Shown in pieces: positions 6,674 through 15,119 of a stretch of 64,000 bases of DNA (the first letter of the stretch is position 1; each line of letters starts with the position of its first letter). The stretch lies in assembly GCA_018053145.1 (NCBI GenBank), contig JAGPMA010000004.1, positions 1 to 64,000 on the forward strand. The letters run 5' to 3'. The notes under the pieces are model-generated. The model was not told the DNA's origin. It made no database searches and saw only the letters and a list, made by a program, of their open reading frames with translations. Both the position numbers and the translations under genes were made by a program. The DNA is from Oscillospiraceae bacterium. Lineage in GTDB: Bacteria > Bacillota > Clostridia > Oscillospirales > Oscillospiraceae.

Positions 6674-9364
6674 TTATTTAGAAAAAGAATTGCTGACCTT
6701 TTTCGCGACTATTTTGACTTCACGCTTGAGCATTGTCTTTAGAACAACAGGCTTGATTTTCTCGAAGGAAACGCCCTCGCCGTCATAGACTCTTTCAAGG
6801 TGAATTGCATCAAACTTGCACTTTGTTGTGCACTGACCGCAGCCGACACACATATACTCGTCAACTATTGCGGCACCGCATCCGAGACAGCGCTCAGTTT
6901 CCTTCTTCATCTGCTCTTCGGTAAAGGTTACGCGATTATCCTTGAAGGATTTTGTGCTTTCGTGGTTATGTCCCGGAGTCTGGCGCGGAGTGTTGTCGTA
7001 TCCATTGATGATAAGATTACTCTTATCAATGGAAATATACTCTCTGCGGTCTCTGCCGTAAAGCAGATTCTGTCCCGGCTGTACATAGCGGTGGAGTGAA
7101 ATAGCCGCCTGCTTGCCGGCTGCAATCGCGTCAATAGCGAACTTTGGTCCGGAATAAGCGTCGCCTCCGACGAAAACATCTGGCTGAGCTGTCTGATAAG
7201 TAAATGAATCCGCAACCGCCGTGTTTCCGCGTCCAAGCTCGACCTTGCTGCCCTCAATTAGAGTGCCCCAGTCGATGGACTGTCCGACAGAGAGAAGAAC
7301 ATAGTCAGCTGGGACTGTTATAACATTGTTTTCGTCATATTTAGGAGCAAACTTTCCGTTATCGAATACAGAAACGCACTTTTTGAATTCAACTCCGGTT
7401 ACCTTGCCGCCTTCGACGACTACGCGTTTCGGACCCCAGCCGTTGTTGATGGAGATTTTCTCTGCGTTCGCTTCCTCAATTTCTTCTGGAAGCGCGGGCA
7501 TTTCCTTTTCACCTTCAAGGCAGTACATATTGACTGTCTCTGCGCTCTCGCGGATTGCTGTGCGCGCCACGTCGATGGCCACGTTTCCGCCGCCGATAAC
7601 GACAACATTGCCGGAAAGCTTTGTTTCGTTACCGAGATTCACATTGCGAAGGAAGTCTACTCCTGCGATAACGCCCTGTGCGTCCTCGCCATCAATGCCG
7701 AGCTTGCGTCCTGCCTGTGCGCCGATAGCAAGATAGAATCCCTTATATCCCTGAGCGCGCAGCTCGTCTAGTGTAACATCCTTGCCGACCTCAACTCCGA
7801 TTTTGAACTCAACGCCCATTTCGCGGAGAATTTCGATTTCGGCATCAATGACTTCCTTTTCAAGTCTGAAGGATGGAATTCCGAGAGTCAGCATGCCACC
7901 GAGTCTTTCGTGCTTTTCAAATACGGTTACAGAATAACCATCGAGAGCAAGATAGTATGCGCAGCTAAGTCCCGCAGGGCCTGCACCAACAACAGCGATT
8001 TTTTTATCACTGTAGTCGTGACGCTTCTTGGGTACAAAACGCACTTCGCTTTTCAGTTCCTGATCGGCGATAAATTTCTTGATTTCATCGATTGCGATAG
8101 GCTGATCGATTTCGCCGCGAGTGCACTCGGATTCGCAGGCATGAGGACAGATACGTCCGCAAACTGCGGGGAAGGGGTTTTCCTTTTTGATAAGGTCGAG
8201 AGCCTCTGTGTATTTACCCTGTGCTGCAAGTCTGATGTAACCCTGAACGGCAATATGTGCAGGACAGGTGGATTTACAGGGAGATGTACCGGAATCAACA
8301 ACATTTTTACGGTTGATACGGTAATCGGCGTTCCACTTTTCCTCGGTCCATTTGTAGTCGCGCGGCGTAACCTTTGTGGTGATGTCTGTGACAACGGGCT
8401 TCTTTGAGCATAGCTTCTGTCCGAGTTGGATAGCGTTCATTGGACAGTTTTCAGCACACTGACCGCAGGCGACGCAATTTTCCTTGTCGACCTTAGCAAC
8501 ATAGTTCGAACGTGACATATCGTTATTCTTAAACATCGTGCTGGTACGCAGCGCATAGCAGCCGCAGCCACAGCAATTGCAAATTGCATGGGTTTTTCCC
8601 GAGCCGTCGGTGTTCGGGATTTGATGCATAAGTCCATTTTCTTCGGCGCGTCTTATGATTTCGTCAGCTTCCTGACGTGTAATCTCACGACCGCGACCTG
8701 TACGGATATAGTATTCGGCAGCATGATCGAGTTGAATGCACATATCCTCTTTAAGGTGACCACAGCCCTCGCCAAGAATTTCTCTTGATGTACGGCAGGA
8801 GCAATTTGAAACTGAATACCTGTGAGCATCATCAAGATACTTTGAAACCTCTTCATAGGAACATGCACGAGAATTACCGTCGATAGCTTTTTCAATAGGG
8901 ATAACGCGCATAAGTCCAACGCCGACAGGGAAAGCACCCGAGGATTTCGGACCGCGTACTCTGCCGTATGCTTCAAAAGCTGCGGCTATCTGAGGATACT
9001 TATAGGGGTTTGTAGGATGGTTCGCCATCATTTCCATGATGCCGGGAATCCATGAGTCATACCAGAAAACGTCAACGCCGTCGATGGTGTTAACAAAGCA
9101 AACGCCAGCGTCTGCAAGCTCATACAGGCAGCGCTTGGTCGTTTCTAAATCCTTGCCGGAAGCTTTTGCAATTTCCTCCGCATTCTTGCGGACACGGAAA
9201 TCCATGCCCATAGCAACCTCAGCCATTTCGTCTGTAACGACAGGCTCCAAAATCATATATTCCGGATCTGTCCACGTATAGGATGCGGTCATGCCTGACT
9301 TCTGACCGTTCTTTTTGTTGCCGACTTTGTTTGCGAACATTAATACTTTTTCTTTGTGTTCCAT
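6674..9364 (-). CDS. Multi-cluster Fe-S/FAD pyridine-nucleotide oxidoreductase (GltD-like core)
   Basis: An 896-residue soluble protein with several parts. Residues 1-270 are a domain with cysteine groups CSC (188-190), CGHLKEDMC (201-209) and CNCCGCGC (262-269). About 297-308 is a ferredoxin motif CVACGQCAENCP. From 360 comes the GltD/NfnB-type cysteine domain (CKSTCP, CGRICPHACESEC), then FAD binding GAGPAGLSCAYY (about 457) and NAD(P)H binding GGGNVAIDVA. The C-terminus has CLGCGAA and CVGCGQCTTKC. It should move electrons between NAD(P)H and ferredoxin-like carriers or a partner enzyme; the exact reaction is not known. A strong promoter and long leader precede it, hypA follows, and a GntR regulator faces it. 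Confidence 0.85.
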   Translation of the reverse strand: MEHKEKVLMFANKVGNKKNGQKSGMTASYTWTDPEYMILEPVVTDEMAEVAMGMDFRVRKNAEEIAKASGKDLETTKRCLYELADAGVCFVNTIDGVDVFWYDSWIPGIMEMMANHPTNPYKYPQIAAAFEAYGRVRGPKSSGAFPVGVGLMRVIPIEKAIDGNSRACSYEEVSKYLDDAHRYSVSNCSCRTSREILGEGCGHLKEDMCIQLDHAAEYYIRTGRGREITRQEADEIIRRAEENGLMHQIPNTDGSGKTHAICNCCGCGCYALRTSTMFKNNDMSRSNYVAKVDKENCVACGQCAENCPMNAIQLGQKLCSKKPVVTDITTKVTPRDYKWTEEKWNADYRINRKNVVDSGTSPCKSTCPAHIAVQGYIRLAAQGKYTEALDLIKKENPFPAVCGRICPHACESECTRGEIDQPIAIDEIKKFIADQELKSEVRFVPKKRHDYSDKKIAVVGAGPAGLSCAYYLALDGYSVTVFEKHERLGGMLTLGIPSFRLEKEVIDAEIEILREMGVEFKIGVEVGKDVTLDELRAQGYKGFYLAIGAQAGRKLGIDGEDAQGVIAGVDFLRNVNLGNETKLSGNVVVIGGGNVAIDVARTAIRESAETVNMYCLEGEKEMPALPEEIEEANAEKISINNGWGPKRVVVEGGKVTGVEFKKCVSVFDNGKFAPKYDENNVITVPADYVLLSVGQSIDWGTLIEGSKVELGRGNTAVADSFTYQTAQPDVFVGGDAYSGPKFAIDAIAAGKQAAISLHRYVQPGQNLLYGRDRREYISIDKSNLIINGYDNTPRQTPGHNHESTKSFKDNRVTFTEEQMKKETERCLGCGAAIVDEYMCVGCGQCTTKCKFDAIHLERVYDGEGVSFEKIKPVVLKTMLKREVKIVAKKVSNSFSK

Positions 9365-9533
9365 CTTCCTTTACCTCTCCTTAAAATCGTTCTGTTATCT
9401 GGATGTTAGACTTGCTTTCATCCTGCTTGAAACCATTTTTTTGGTTTCTTGTGATATATTGTGAAATGTTATCTGGTCTGAAGCAGCTTGGTCTGTTTAG
9501 CAATCCACAATCTGCTCACACCTGTTTGACAAT
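9365..9533 (-). promoter_or_regulatory. Long leader of the FAD oxidoreductase mRNA with repeat motifs
   Basis: With the promoter at 9534-9562 the transcript has a leader of about 160 bases. It contains an inverted repeat GAAACCA / TGGTTTC (9429-9435, 9442-9448, 6-base spacer) and two direct TGGTCTG copies (9474-9480, 9490-9496) spaced 16 bases, plausible protein-binding half-sites. No known riboswitch was recognised. Confidence 0.4.
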
Positions 9534-9562
9534 ATAATAACATGCCTCCCGGGGGGTGTCAA
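9534..9562 (-). promoter_or_regulatory. Sigma-A promoter of the oxidoreductase-hypA unit
   Basis: On the minus strand TTGACA (9557-9562), 17 bases, TATTAT (9534-9539). The spacer is unusually GC-rich and nearly palindromic (CCCCCCGGGAGG). Confidence 0.8.
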
Positions 9563-9601
9563 TATTTCTAGCATAATAAAGGATTATTTCAGCATTATCA
9601 C

Positions 9602-9657
9602 TTGCATTACTCATTCTGCTTATGGTATAATACACACGTGGTACGTGGTTGTACCAC
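9602..9657 (+). promoter_or_regulatory. gntR promoter with overlapping FadR-type operator
   Basis: TTGCAT at 9602-9607, 18 bases, TATAAT at 9626-9631. Just downstream, TGGTTGTACCA (9646-9656) fits the FadR-subfamily consensus TNGTNNNACNA exactly and lies inside a second inverted repeat GTGGTAC-N6-GTACCAC (9638-9657). Position over the start site implies repression of the regulator by itself. Confidence 0.75.
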
Positions 9658-9677
9658 TTTTAGGAGGTATATTGTAT

Positions 9678-10382
9678 ATGGAATTTTCAAAGCTCAGCGC
9701 TCCAACACTCAAGGAGCTGTTTATCGAACAGCTCGAAAACATGATATTATCAGGAAAATTGACAATCGGTGAAAAACTCCCCTCTGAACGAGAGTTAGCC
9801 GAGTCCATGCATATAAGCCGCAGTGTTGTTAATGCTGGAATGTCGGAAATTGCGGACAAGGGATTTCTTGAAATCGTTCCGCGCAGCGGCACCTATGTAG
9901 CGGATTATCGCAAAAAGGGAAAGCTGGACACCCTGGTTTCCATCATGAAGTTCAACGGTGGAACTCTTCCCGATTCGGACATCCTTTCGATTCTTCAGAT
10001 TCGAAAGGTGCTGACAGCTCTCGCACTTGAACTTGCAATTCCAAGAATCACGGATGAAGAGGTAAAGCAGTTGTTTAAATGCTCCGCCCAGCTTGATAAA
10101 GCCACCGACAGCGTTCATGCCGCCGATCTTGTATTTGAGTTTGATCACCTGCTCTGCGGTTTTTCGGGTAATACTCTGCTCCCACTGATATTTTATTCGT
10201 TCAAAGCCCCCAACACCACCCTATTTGAGAGGTTCTTCAGACTTTATGGCTTTGATGTAATGCGCAAGAGAACAGACGCACTTTGCGTGGCCATCCGTGC
10301 TCGTGACCTCGATTCAGCTAAAGAAATTTTATCACACTCCATCAACGAAACTATTTCCGGCACAACCACCATTTATAGATAA
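9678..10382 (+). CDS. GntR-family regulator, FadR subfamily
   Basis: A 234-residue DNA-binding regulator. Residues 1-75 form the winged helix typical of GntR proteins (GEKLPSERELAESMHISRSV, then GFLEIVPRSGTYV); the rest is an all-helical FCD-like ligand domain, in which some histidines expected for metal binding are not obvious. Such proteins usually sense carboxylic acids and leave their operator on binding. ATG 9678 has AGGAGG 11 bases upstream. It is divergent from the oxidoreductase-hypA unit and a perfect FadR-type operator covers its own start site, so it probably controls itself and the neighbouring unit. The ligand is unknown. Confidence 0.88.
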   Translation: MEFSKLSAPTLKELFIEQLENMILSGKLTIGEKLPSERELAESMHISRSVVNAGMSEIADKGFLEIVPRSGTYVADYRKKGKLDTLVSIMKFNGGTLPDSDILSILQIRKVLTALALELAIPRITDEEVKQLFKCSAQLDKATDSVHAADLVFEFDHLLCGFSGNTLLPLIFYSFKAPNTTLFERFFRLYGFDVMRKRTDALCVAIRARDLDSAKEILSHSINETISGTTTIYR

Positions 10383-10398
10383 GTTTTAGACCGGATAA

Positions 10399-10436
10399 AT
10401 AAAGAAGCACAGGACACAATGTCCCGTGCTTCTTTA
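10399..10436. terminator. Bidirectional terminator between gntR and rmlA
   Basis: Arms 10401-10416 and 10420-10434 pair with one mismatch around a short loop, flanked by A runs on the left and T runs on the right, so it can stop both converging transcripts. Confidence 0.88.
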
Positions 10437-10438
10437 TT

Positions 10439-11317
10439 CTATTCTTGTATACAACTTTTCGCAAAATCCATGAGATACATGCCATAATCGGACATTTTAA
10501 TTTTCTCGGCAACCTCAAGAAGCTTTTCGAGGGTGATAAGCCCGTTATTGTAGGCTACCTCCTCTAGGCAGCCGATTTGCAAGCCGGTATTGTCTCGATA
10601 GTCTCTAATTGCGATAGCGGCATCTAGCAATGAGCTTGAATTTCCGGTATCGAACCATGTGACATCCTTATCCAAAGCAACAACATGCAGGTCGTCCATT
10701 CGAAGGTAAGCATTGTTTACGGAAGTTATTTCAAGCTCGCCTCTTGCCGAGGGCTCAACAGTCTTTGCAATTTCAATTACTCTGTTATCGTAAAAATACA
10801 GACCAGGAATGATATAGTTCGACTTTGGATTCACCGGTTTTTCCTCAACGCTTATAACTTTTCCATCGCTGTCAAACTCAACCACACCGAAGGGGCGTGG
10901 GTCCTCCATGTAACAGCCAAAAACAGTTGCGCCAAAGTTGCTTTCCTTCGCCGTCATCAGTTTTTCATGAAGCTTGTCCCCGAAGAAAATATTGTCTCCC
11001 AGTGCAAGACAAGCTCTGTCATTTCCAATGAAAGTCTCTCCCAATATGAAGGCATCGGCAATGCCGCGTCTTTCAAATTGTTTAATATACGTTATTTTTG
11101 CCCCAAAACTATCTCCATCGCCCAGAAGATGCTCAAACTGAGCCTGTTCATCCGGCGGAACAATAATTAGAATATCCGTTATCCCCATTTCGAGCAATAA
11201 GGAAAGCGGATAATATATCATAGGTTTATCATAAACAGGTAATAGCGGCTTGCAGACTGAATGCGTTATCGGATACAGTCGTGTACCCTTACCCGCGGCA
11301 AGAATAATTCCTTTCAT
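10439..11317 (-). CDS. rmlA: Glucose-1-phosphate thymidylyltransferase
   Basis: A 292-residue nucleotidyltransferase that makes dTDP-glucose from glucose-1-phosphate and dTTP, the entry step to dTDP-rhamnose. The signature GIILAAGKGTRLYPIT is at the N-terminus, with KPLLPVYDKPMIYYPLS next, LGDNIFFG near 108, and VEEKPVNPKSNYIIPGLYFYD in the middle; length matches the short RmlA form. ATG 11317 was chosen over upstream in-frame ATGs because GGAGG lies 5 bases before it. rmlB, rmlC and rmlD are not adjacent, which is unusual. It has its own promoter and shares a terminator with gntR. Confidence 0.93.
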   Translation of the reverse strand: MKGIILAAGKGTRLYPITHSVCKPLLPVYDKPMIYYPLSLLLEMGITDILIIVPPDEQAQFEHLLGDGDSFGAKITYIKQFERRGIADAFILGETFIGNDRACLALGDNIFFGDKLHEKLMTAKESNFGATVFGCYMEDPRPFGVVEFDSDGKVISVEEKPVNPKSNYIIPGLYFYDNRVIEIAKTVEPSARGELEITSVNNAYLRMDDLHVVALDKDVTWFDTGNSSSLLDAAIAIRDYRDNTGLQIGCLEEVAYNNGLITLEKLLEVAEKIKMSDYGMYLMDFAKSCIQE

Positions 11318-11464
11318 TTCTACCTCCGGTTGTGCGATATCTATATCCATGACTGAGTATATCACAACGCAAGAATAGTTCAAGCAATTAAATTAATCTT
11401 TAATGCCTGTTCATAATGAGTTAAAGCTCTGAATAGCCTAAACAGTAGGCGTCACGACGAATTT

Positions 11465-11514
11465 TGTGCACATTGCACATTTTCTATAATATTATATCTA
11501 ACTTGTTGTAGCAA
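11465..11514 (-). promoter_or_regulatory. rmlA promoter with a palindrome at the start site
   Basis: Minus strand TTGCTA (11509-11514), 17 bases, TATTAT (11486-11491). TGTGCA-CAT-TGCACA at 11465-11479 lies where transcription should begin and may be an operator. Confidence 0.6.
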
Positions 11515-11522
11515 TAAAAGGT

Positions 11523-11576
11523 TTGTATTTTTGATTAAAATGCTTTATTATAGGTAATTGCTGAGAAAACTCTCAG
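11523..11576 (+). promoter_or_regulatory. hppA promoter and small leader hairpin
   Basis: TTGTAT (11523-11528), 17 bases, TATTAT (11546-11551). The leader carries a GCTGAGA-AAAC-TCTCAGC stem (to 11577) about 20 bases ahead of the ribosome site AGAGGAG. Confidence 0.6.
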
Positions 11577-11605
11577 CTGAGGAAAATACTTAGAGGAGTG
11601 AATTT

Positions 11606-13699
11606 ATGCAAAACTATTTCTGGATTGGCTTCGTCGGCGCCTTCATCGCACTGTTGTATGCCTTAGTTCAGAGCCGCAAGGTCTTGAAGTTCTCAGAGGG
11701 TAACGAGACCATGCAAAAGATTGCCGCCGCCATTCGCAGCGGTGCAAATGCTTACCTTAAGCGTCAATACAAATCAGTCGCGATATTCTTTGCTGTAATG
11801 GCGGTTATCCTGGGGGTACTCGCTTATTTTGGACTGGTATCCAAATTTGTTCCGTTTGCGTTTATCACAGGCGGAATTTATTCATCTCTGGCCGGATTTA
11901 TCGGAATGAAAATAGCTACAAGTGCAAATGCTCGTACAGCTCAGGCAGCTAGCGAAAGTCTTAACCAAGGCTTAAAGGTTGCTTTCTCTTCCGGCTCTGT
12001 TATGGGATTTACAGTCGTGGGACTTGGAGTACTCGACATTACTGTATGGTTCACAATTCTTCGTTTTGTTTTTCATTGCGAGGCGGACGTAATTGCTAAC
12101 ACAATGGTTATGTTCGGAATGGGCGCTTCGGCTGCCGCTTTGTTTGCTCGTGTAGGCGGAGGAATTTTCACCAAAGCCGCTGATGTCGGTGCAGACCTTG
12201 TTGGAAAAGTTGAAGCCGGAATTCCAGAAGATGACCCCCGTAACCCTGCCACAATCGCTGATAACGTTGGTGACAATGTCGGCGATGTCGCAGGCATGGG
12301 TGCCGACCTATATGAAAGCTATGTCGGGTCCATCCTCGCCACCTTTGCGATAGGCGCAGCCGCCGGTTATGGCTGGAACGGCATGTTCCTTGCTCTTTCG
12401 CTCGCGGTTGTCGGCATATTTTGCTCCGCAATCGGCACGCTCTTTATCCGCACGGGTGAAAAGGCTTCTCAGAGAGAGCTGCTTGCAACGCTTCGCAAAG
12501 GGACCTATATTGCGGCAGGCCTTGCCGCAGTTGCTGCCGCTCCCCTTTCATATTACATTATGAAAGACGTTGAAGGTGCAAAATGGATTGGCATCCTCAT
12601 CTCGATTTTCTCGGGACTTGCAGGCGGCTGCCTAATCGGCTTCTTCACGGAATACTTTACTTCCGACACCTACAAGCCCACTCAAGAGCTTGCCGCTTCC
12701 TCCGAAACGGGAGCCGCTACGGTTATCATCGGCGGTATCTCTCTCGGTCTGAAATCGACCATAGCTCCTGTGCTCACTGTCAGTGTTGCTGTTCTTACAA
12801 GCTTCCTTGCTACAGGTGGTGCAGATAACTTCAGCGCAGGACTTTACGGCATCGGAATTGCCGCAGTCGGAATGCTCTCCACTCTCGGCATCACTCTTGC
12901 AACCGATGCTTACGGCCCAGTTGCGGACAATGCCGGCGGTATTGCAGAGATGGCGGGACTTCCCGAAGAAGTTCGCCACCGCACCGACGCGCTCGACAGC
13001 CTCGGAAACACGACAGCCGCAACCGGAAAAGGCTTTGCAATCGGATCGGCCGCTCTTACAGCTCTTGCTCTTCTTGTTTCCTACGTCAACATTGTTCAGA
13101 CCAAGCTCGCTGAAACCGGAAGAGTTCTGGACATCACGCTTACTAATCCCTCGGTTCTTATAGGCCTTTTCATCGGAGCGATGCTGGTTTTTGTGTTTGG
13201 CGCACTTACCATGAGTGCAGTTCAGCGTGCCGCGCAAAACATAGTCGTTGAGGTGCGTCGTCAGTTCCGTGAAATTAAGGGGATTATGACGGGTGATGGC
13301 ACTCCGGATTATGAAGCCTGTGTCGACCTTTGCACAAAGGGCGCGCTTCATGAAATGATTAAGCCTTCCGTTCTTGCTGTTATCATTCCAATTATCACCG
13401 GACTTATCCTCGGACCTGCCGGCGTTATAGGTCTTCTCGGGGGTACCACTGTTTGCGGTTTTGTTATGGCTATATTCATGTCAAACGCAGGCGGCGCTTG
13501 GGACAATGCCAAAAAGTATATTGAAAGCGGCAATCACGGCGGCAAAGGAAGCGACTGCCACAAGGCAGCAGTAATAGGCGACACTGTAGGAGATCCCTTC
13601 AAAGACACCTCCGGTCCCAGCCTCAACATCCTCATCAAGCTTTGCTCCACAGTTTCAATTGTTTTTGCGGGACTCATTGTCGCATACTCAATTTTTTAA
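11606..13699 (+). CDS. hppA: Membrane-bound ion-pumping pyrophosphatase
   Basis: A 697-residue, roughly 16-helix protein that splits pyrophosphate and pumps H+ or Na+ out of the cytoplasm. The substrate-binding signature [12 protein letters not shown] is at 219-230 followed by DLYESY, and a second set DNAGGIAEM at about 441. Ala471 and Gly474 in [10 protein letters not shown] are the residues of K+-dependent enzymes (K+-independent ones have Lys and Thr). Glu237 in DLYE sits in the position used by Na+-pumping members, whereas plant-type H+ pumps have it one turn later, so Na+ transport is likely but inferred. RBS AGAGGAG precedes the ATG. Single gene with strong terminator. Confidence 0.96.
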   Translation: MQNYFWIGFVGAFIALLYALVQSRKVLKFSEGNETMQKIAAAIRSGANAYLKRQYKSVAIFFAVMAVILGVLAYFGLVSKFVPFAFITGGIYSSLAGFIGMKIATSANARTAQAASESLNQGLKVAFSSGSVMGFTVVGLGVLDITVWFTILRFVFHCEADVIANTMVMFGMGASAAALFARVGGGIFTKAADVGADLVGKVEAGIPEDDPRNPATIADNVGDNVGDVAGMGADLYESYVGSILATFAIGAAAGYGWNGMFLALSLAVVGIFCSAIGTLFIRTGEKASQRELLATLRKGTYIAAGLAAVAAAPLSYYIMKDVEGAKWIGILISIFSGLAGGCLIGFFTEYFTSDTYKPTQELAASSETGAATVIIGGISLGLKSTIAPVLTVSVAVLTSFLATGGADNFSAGLYGIGIAAVGMLSTLGITLATDAYGPVADNAGGIAEMAGLPEEVRHRTDALDSLGNTTAATGKGFAIGSAALTALALLVSYVNIVQTKLAETGRVLDITLTNPSVLIGLFIGAMLVFVFGALTMSAVQRAAQNIVVEVRRQFREIKGIMTGDGTPDYEACVDLCTKGALHEMIKPSVLAVIIPIITGLILGPAGVIGLLGGTTVCGFVMAIFMSNAGGAWDNAKKYIESGNHGGKGSDCHKAAVIGDTVGDPFKDTSGPSLNILIKLCSTVSIVFAGLIVAYSIF

Positions 13700-13706
13700 T
13701 CAATAA

Positions 13707-13741
13707 AAAAGACAGGTATTCACTTCGAATACCTGTCTTTT
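13707..13741. terminator. Bidirectional terminator between hppA and prfB
   Basis: Perfect 15-bp arms 13707-13721 and 13727-13741 around ACTTC, with A run before and T run after. Confidence 0.93.
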
Positions 13742-13783
13742 CAATATTTAATCGTTCCTTAGAGAGCATGTGTTATTTGGTCT

Positions 13784-14890
13784 CTACTTGCCCGCGTTCA
13801 TGGCAAGGTATGCATTGATAAACCCATCGAGGTCTCCGTCCATAACGGCGTTAATGTTGCCGTTTTCAAAGTTTGTGCGATGGTCCTTTGCAAGAGTGTA
13901 GGGCATAAACACATAGGAGCGAATTTGCGAGCCCCACTCGATTTTCATCTGAACACCCTTGATATCCTCAACCTTTTCGAGGTGCTGACGTTCTTTAATC
14001 TCGGCAAGTCTTGATCGAAGCATACTCATCGCATATTCTCGGTTTTGATGCTGGCTTCGCTCTGTCTGACAGGAAACCACCACTCCAGAGGGAATATGTG
14101 TGATTCGTATTGCACTTTCGGTTTTATTAACGTGCTGTCCGCCCGCGCCGGAGCTTCTGTAGGTATCAACCTTCAAATCCTCCGAGCGAATTTCCATATC
14201 CGCTTCCTCGGTTAGAGCTGGCATAACCTCAATCGCGGCAAAGCTGGTGTGCCGGCGGCCCGAAGAATCAAACGGAGAAATACGAACAAGGCGGTGAATG
14301 CCGTTTTCACTTTTCAGAAAACCGTAAGCATTTTCGCCCTCAATTGAAATTGTCGCGCTCTTAATTCCGGCTTCCTCGCCGTCGAGCACGTCCATAATCT
14401 TGCAAACAAAGCCGTGGCGCTCGGCCCAGCGCTGATACATACGATAAAGCATTAATGTCCAGTCCTGCGCCTCTGTGCCTCCAGCTCCCGCATGGAAGGA
14501 CAAAATCGCGCCGAACGAATCATATTCGCCTGTCAGCAGGGTTGAAAGCCGCGTATCTTGCAGCTTCTTATCCAGCGAATTGAAGCCCAATACCAGCTCG
14601 TCAAGCATCGACTCATCGTTTTCCTCTAAAGCCATCTCGCAGATAGTGTAAAGGTCATCGTGCGCGTCCTGCATTTTTTTAAAGCTATCGCGCTTTACCT
14701 TAAGCTGCTTCGTTCTTTTTAAAACCTTCTGGGAATTCTCAAGGTCGTCCCAAAAACCGTTTTGCTCGGTCTGCTTTTCAAGTTCAGAGATTTCAAGCTC
14801 CGTATCCGAAAGCTTGAGCGCAACTCCCAAATCATCAAGAACCGGCTTTAAGTTATTCAGTTTAATTTTATATTCTTCGAATTCAAGCAT
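13784..14890 (-). CDS. prfB: Peptide chain release factor 2
   Basis: A 368-residue class I release factor recognising UGA and UAA. SPF in VRISPFDSSGRRHTSF is the RF2 codon-recognition tripeptide, and GAGGQHVNKTESAIRITH carries the catalytic GGQ that triggers peptide release. The N-terminal helices (MLEFEEYKIKL) and the whole gene lie in one frame: at the place where most RF2 genes have an in-frame UGA and a programmed +1 shift, this one reads LGVALKLSD without interruption. The usual autoregulation by frameshifting is therefore absent. ATG 14890 has AAGGAG about 7 bases upstream. Confidence 0.96.
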   Translation of the reverse strand: MLEFEEYKIKLNNLKPVLDDLGVALKLSDTELEISELEKQTEQNGFWDDLENSQKVLKRTKQLKVKRDSFKKMQDAHDDLYTICEMALEENDESMLDELVLGFNSLDKKLQDTRLSTLLTGEYDSFGAILSFHAGAGGTEAQDWTLMLYRMYQRWAERHGFVCKIMDVLDGEEAGIKSATISIEGENAYGFLKSENGIHRLVRISPFDSSGRRHTSFAAIEVMPALTEEADMEIRSEDLKVDTYRSSGAGGQHVNKTESAIRITHIPSGVVVSCQTERSQHQNREYAMSMLRSRLAEIKERQHLEKVEDIKGVQMKIEWGSQIRSYVFMPYTLAKDHRTNFENGNINAVMDGDLDGFINAYLAMNAGK

Positions 14891-15025
14891 ATATAGTGTT
14901 CATTCTCCTTGTAGCATATCCTAGATATTATATACAAAATACATCTCATTGTAAATATTTAATCAACGCATTATGGGCAGTATGGAAAAAAACAGCTATA
15001 AAGCGTAAAAACTTCTTGTTTGGAC

Positions 15026-15054
15026 TTTTATTTGAAGTTCATATTTGCTATAAT
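15026..15054 (+). promoter_or_regulatory. prs promoter, extended -10
   Basis: TATAAT at 15049-15054 preceded by TGC (extended -10); the -35 region is poor (TTTTAT). Start site would be about 60 bases before the GTG of prs. Confidence 0.5.
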
Positions 15055-15119
15055 GTTTGCGGCGAGTAATGGGCGCTTTTTGCGTCAGATAAAAATACAA
15101 AACAGAGAGGACGATAAAA

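Noticed and set aside
14700..14890. Programmed +1 frameshift site in prfB
   Set aside because: The frame is continuous from the ATG and no UGA follows the usual SD-like motif.
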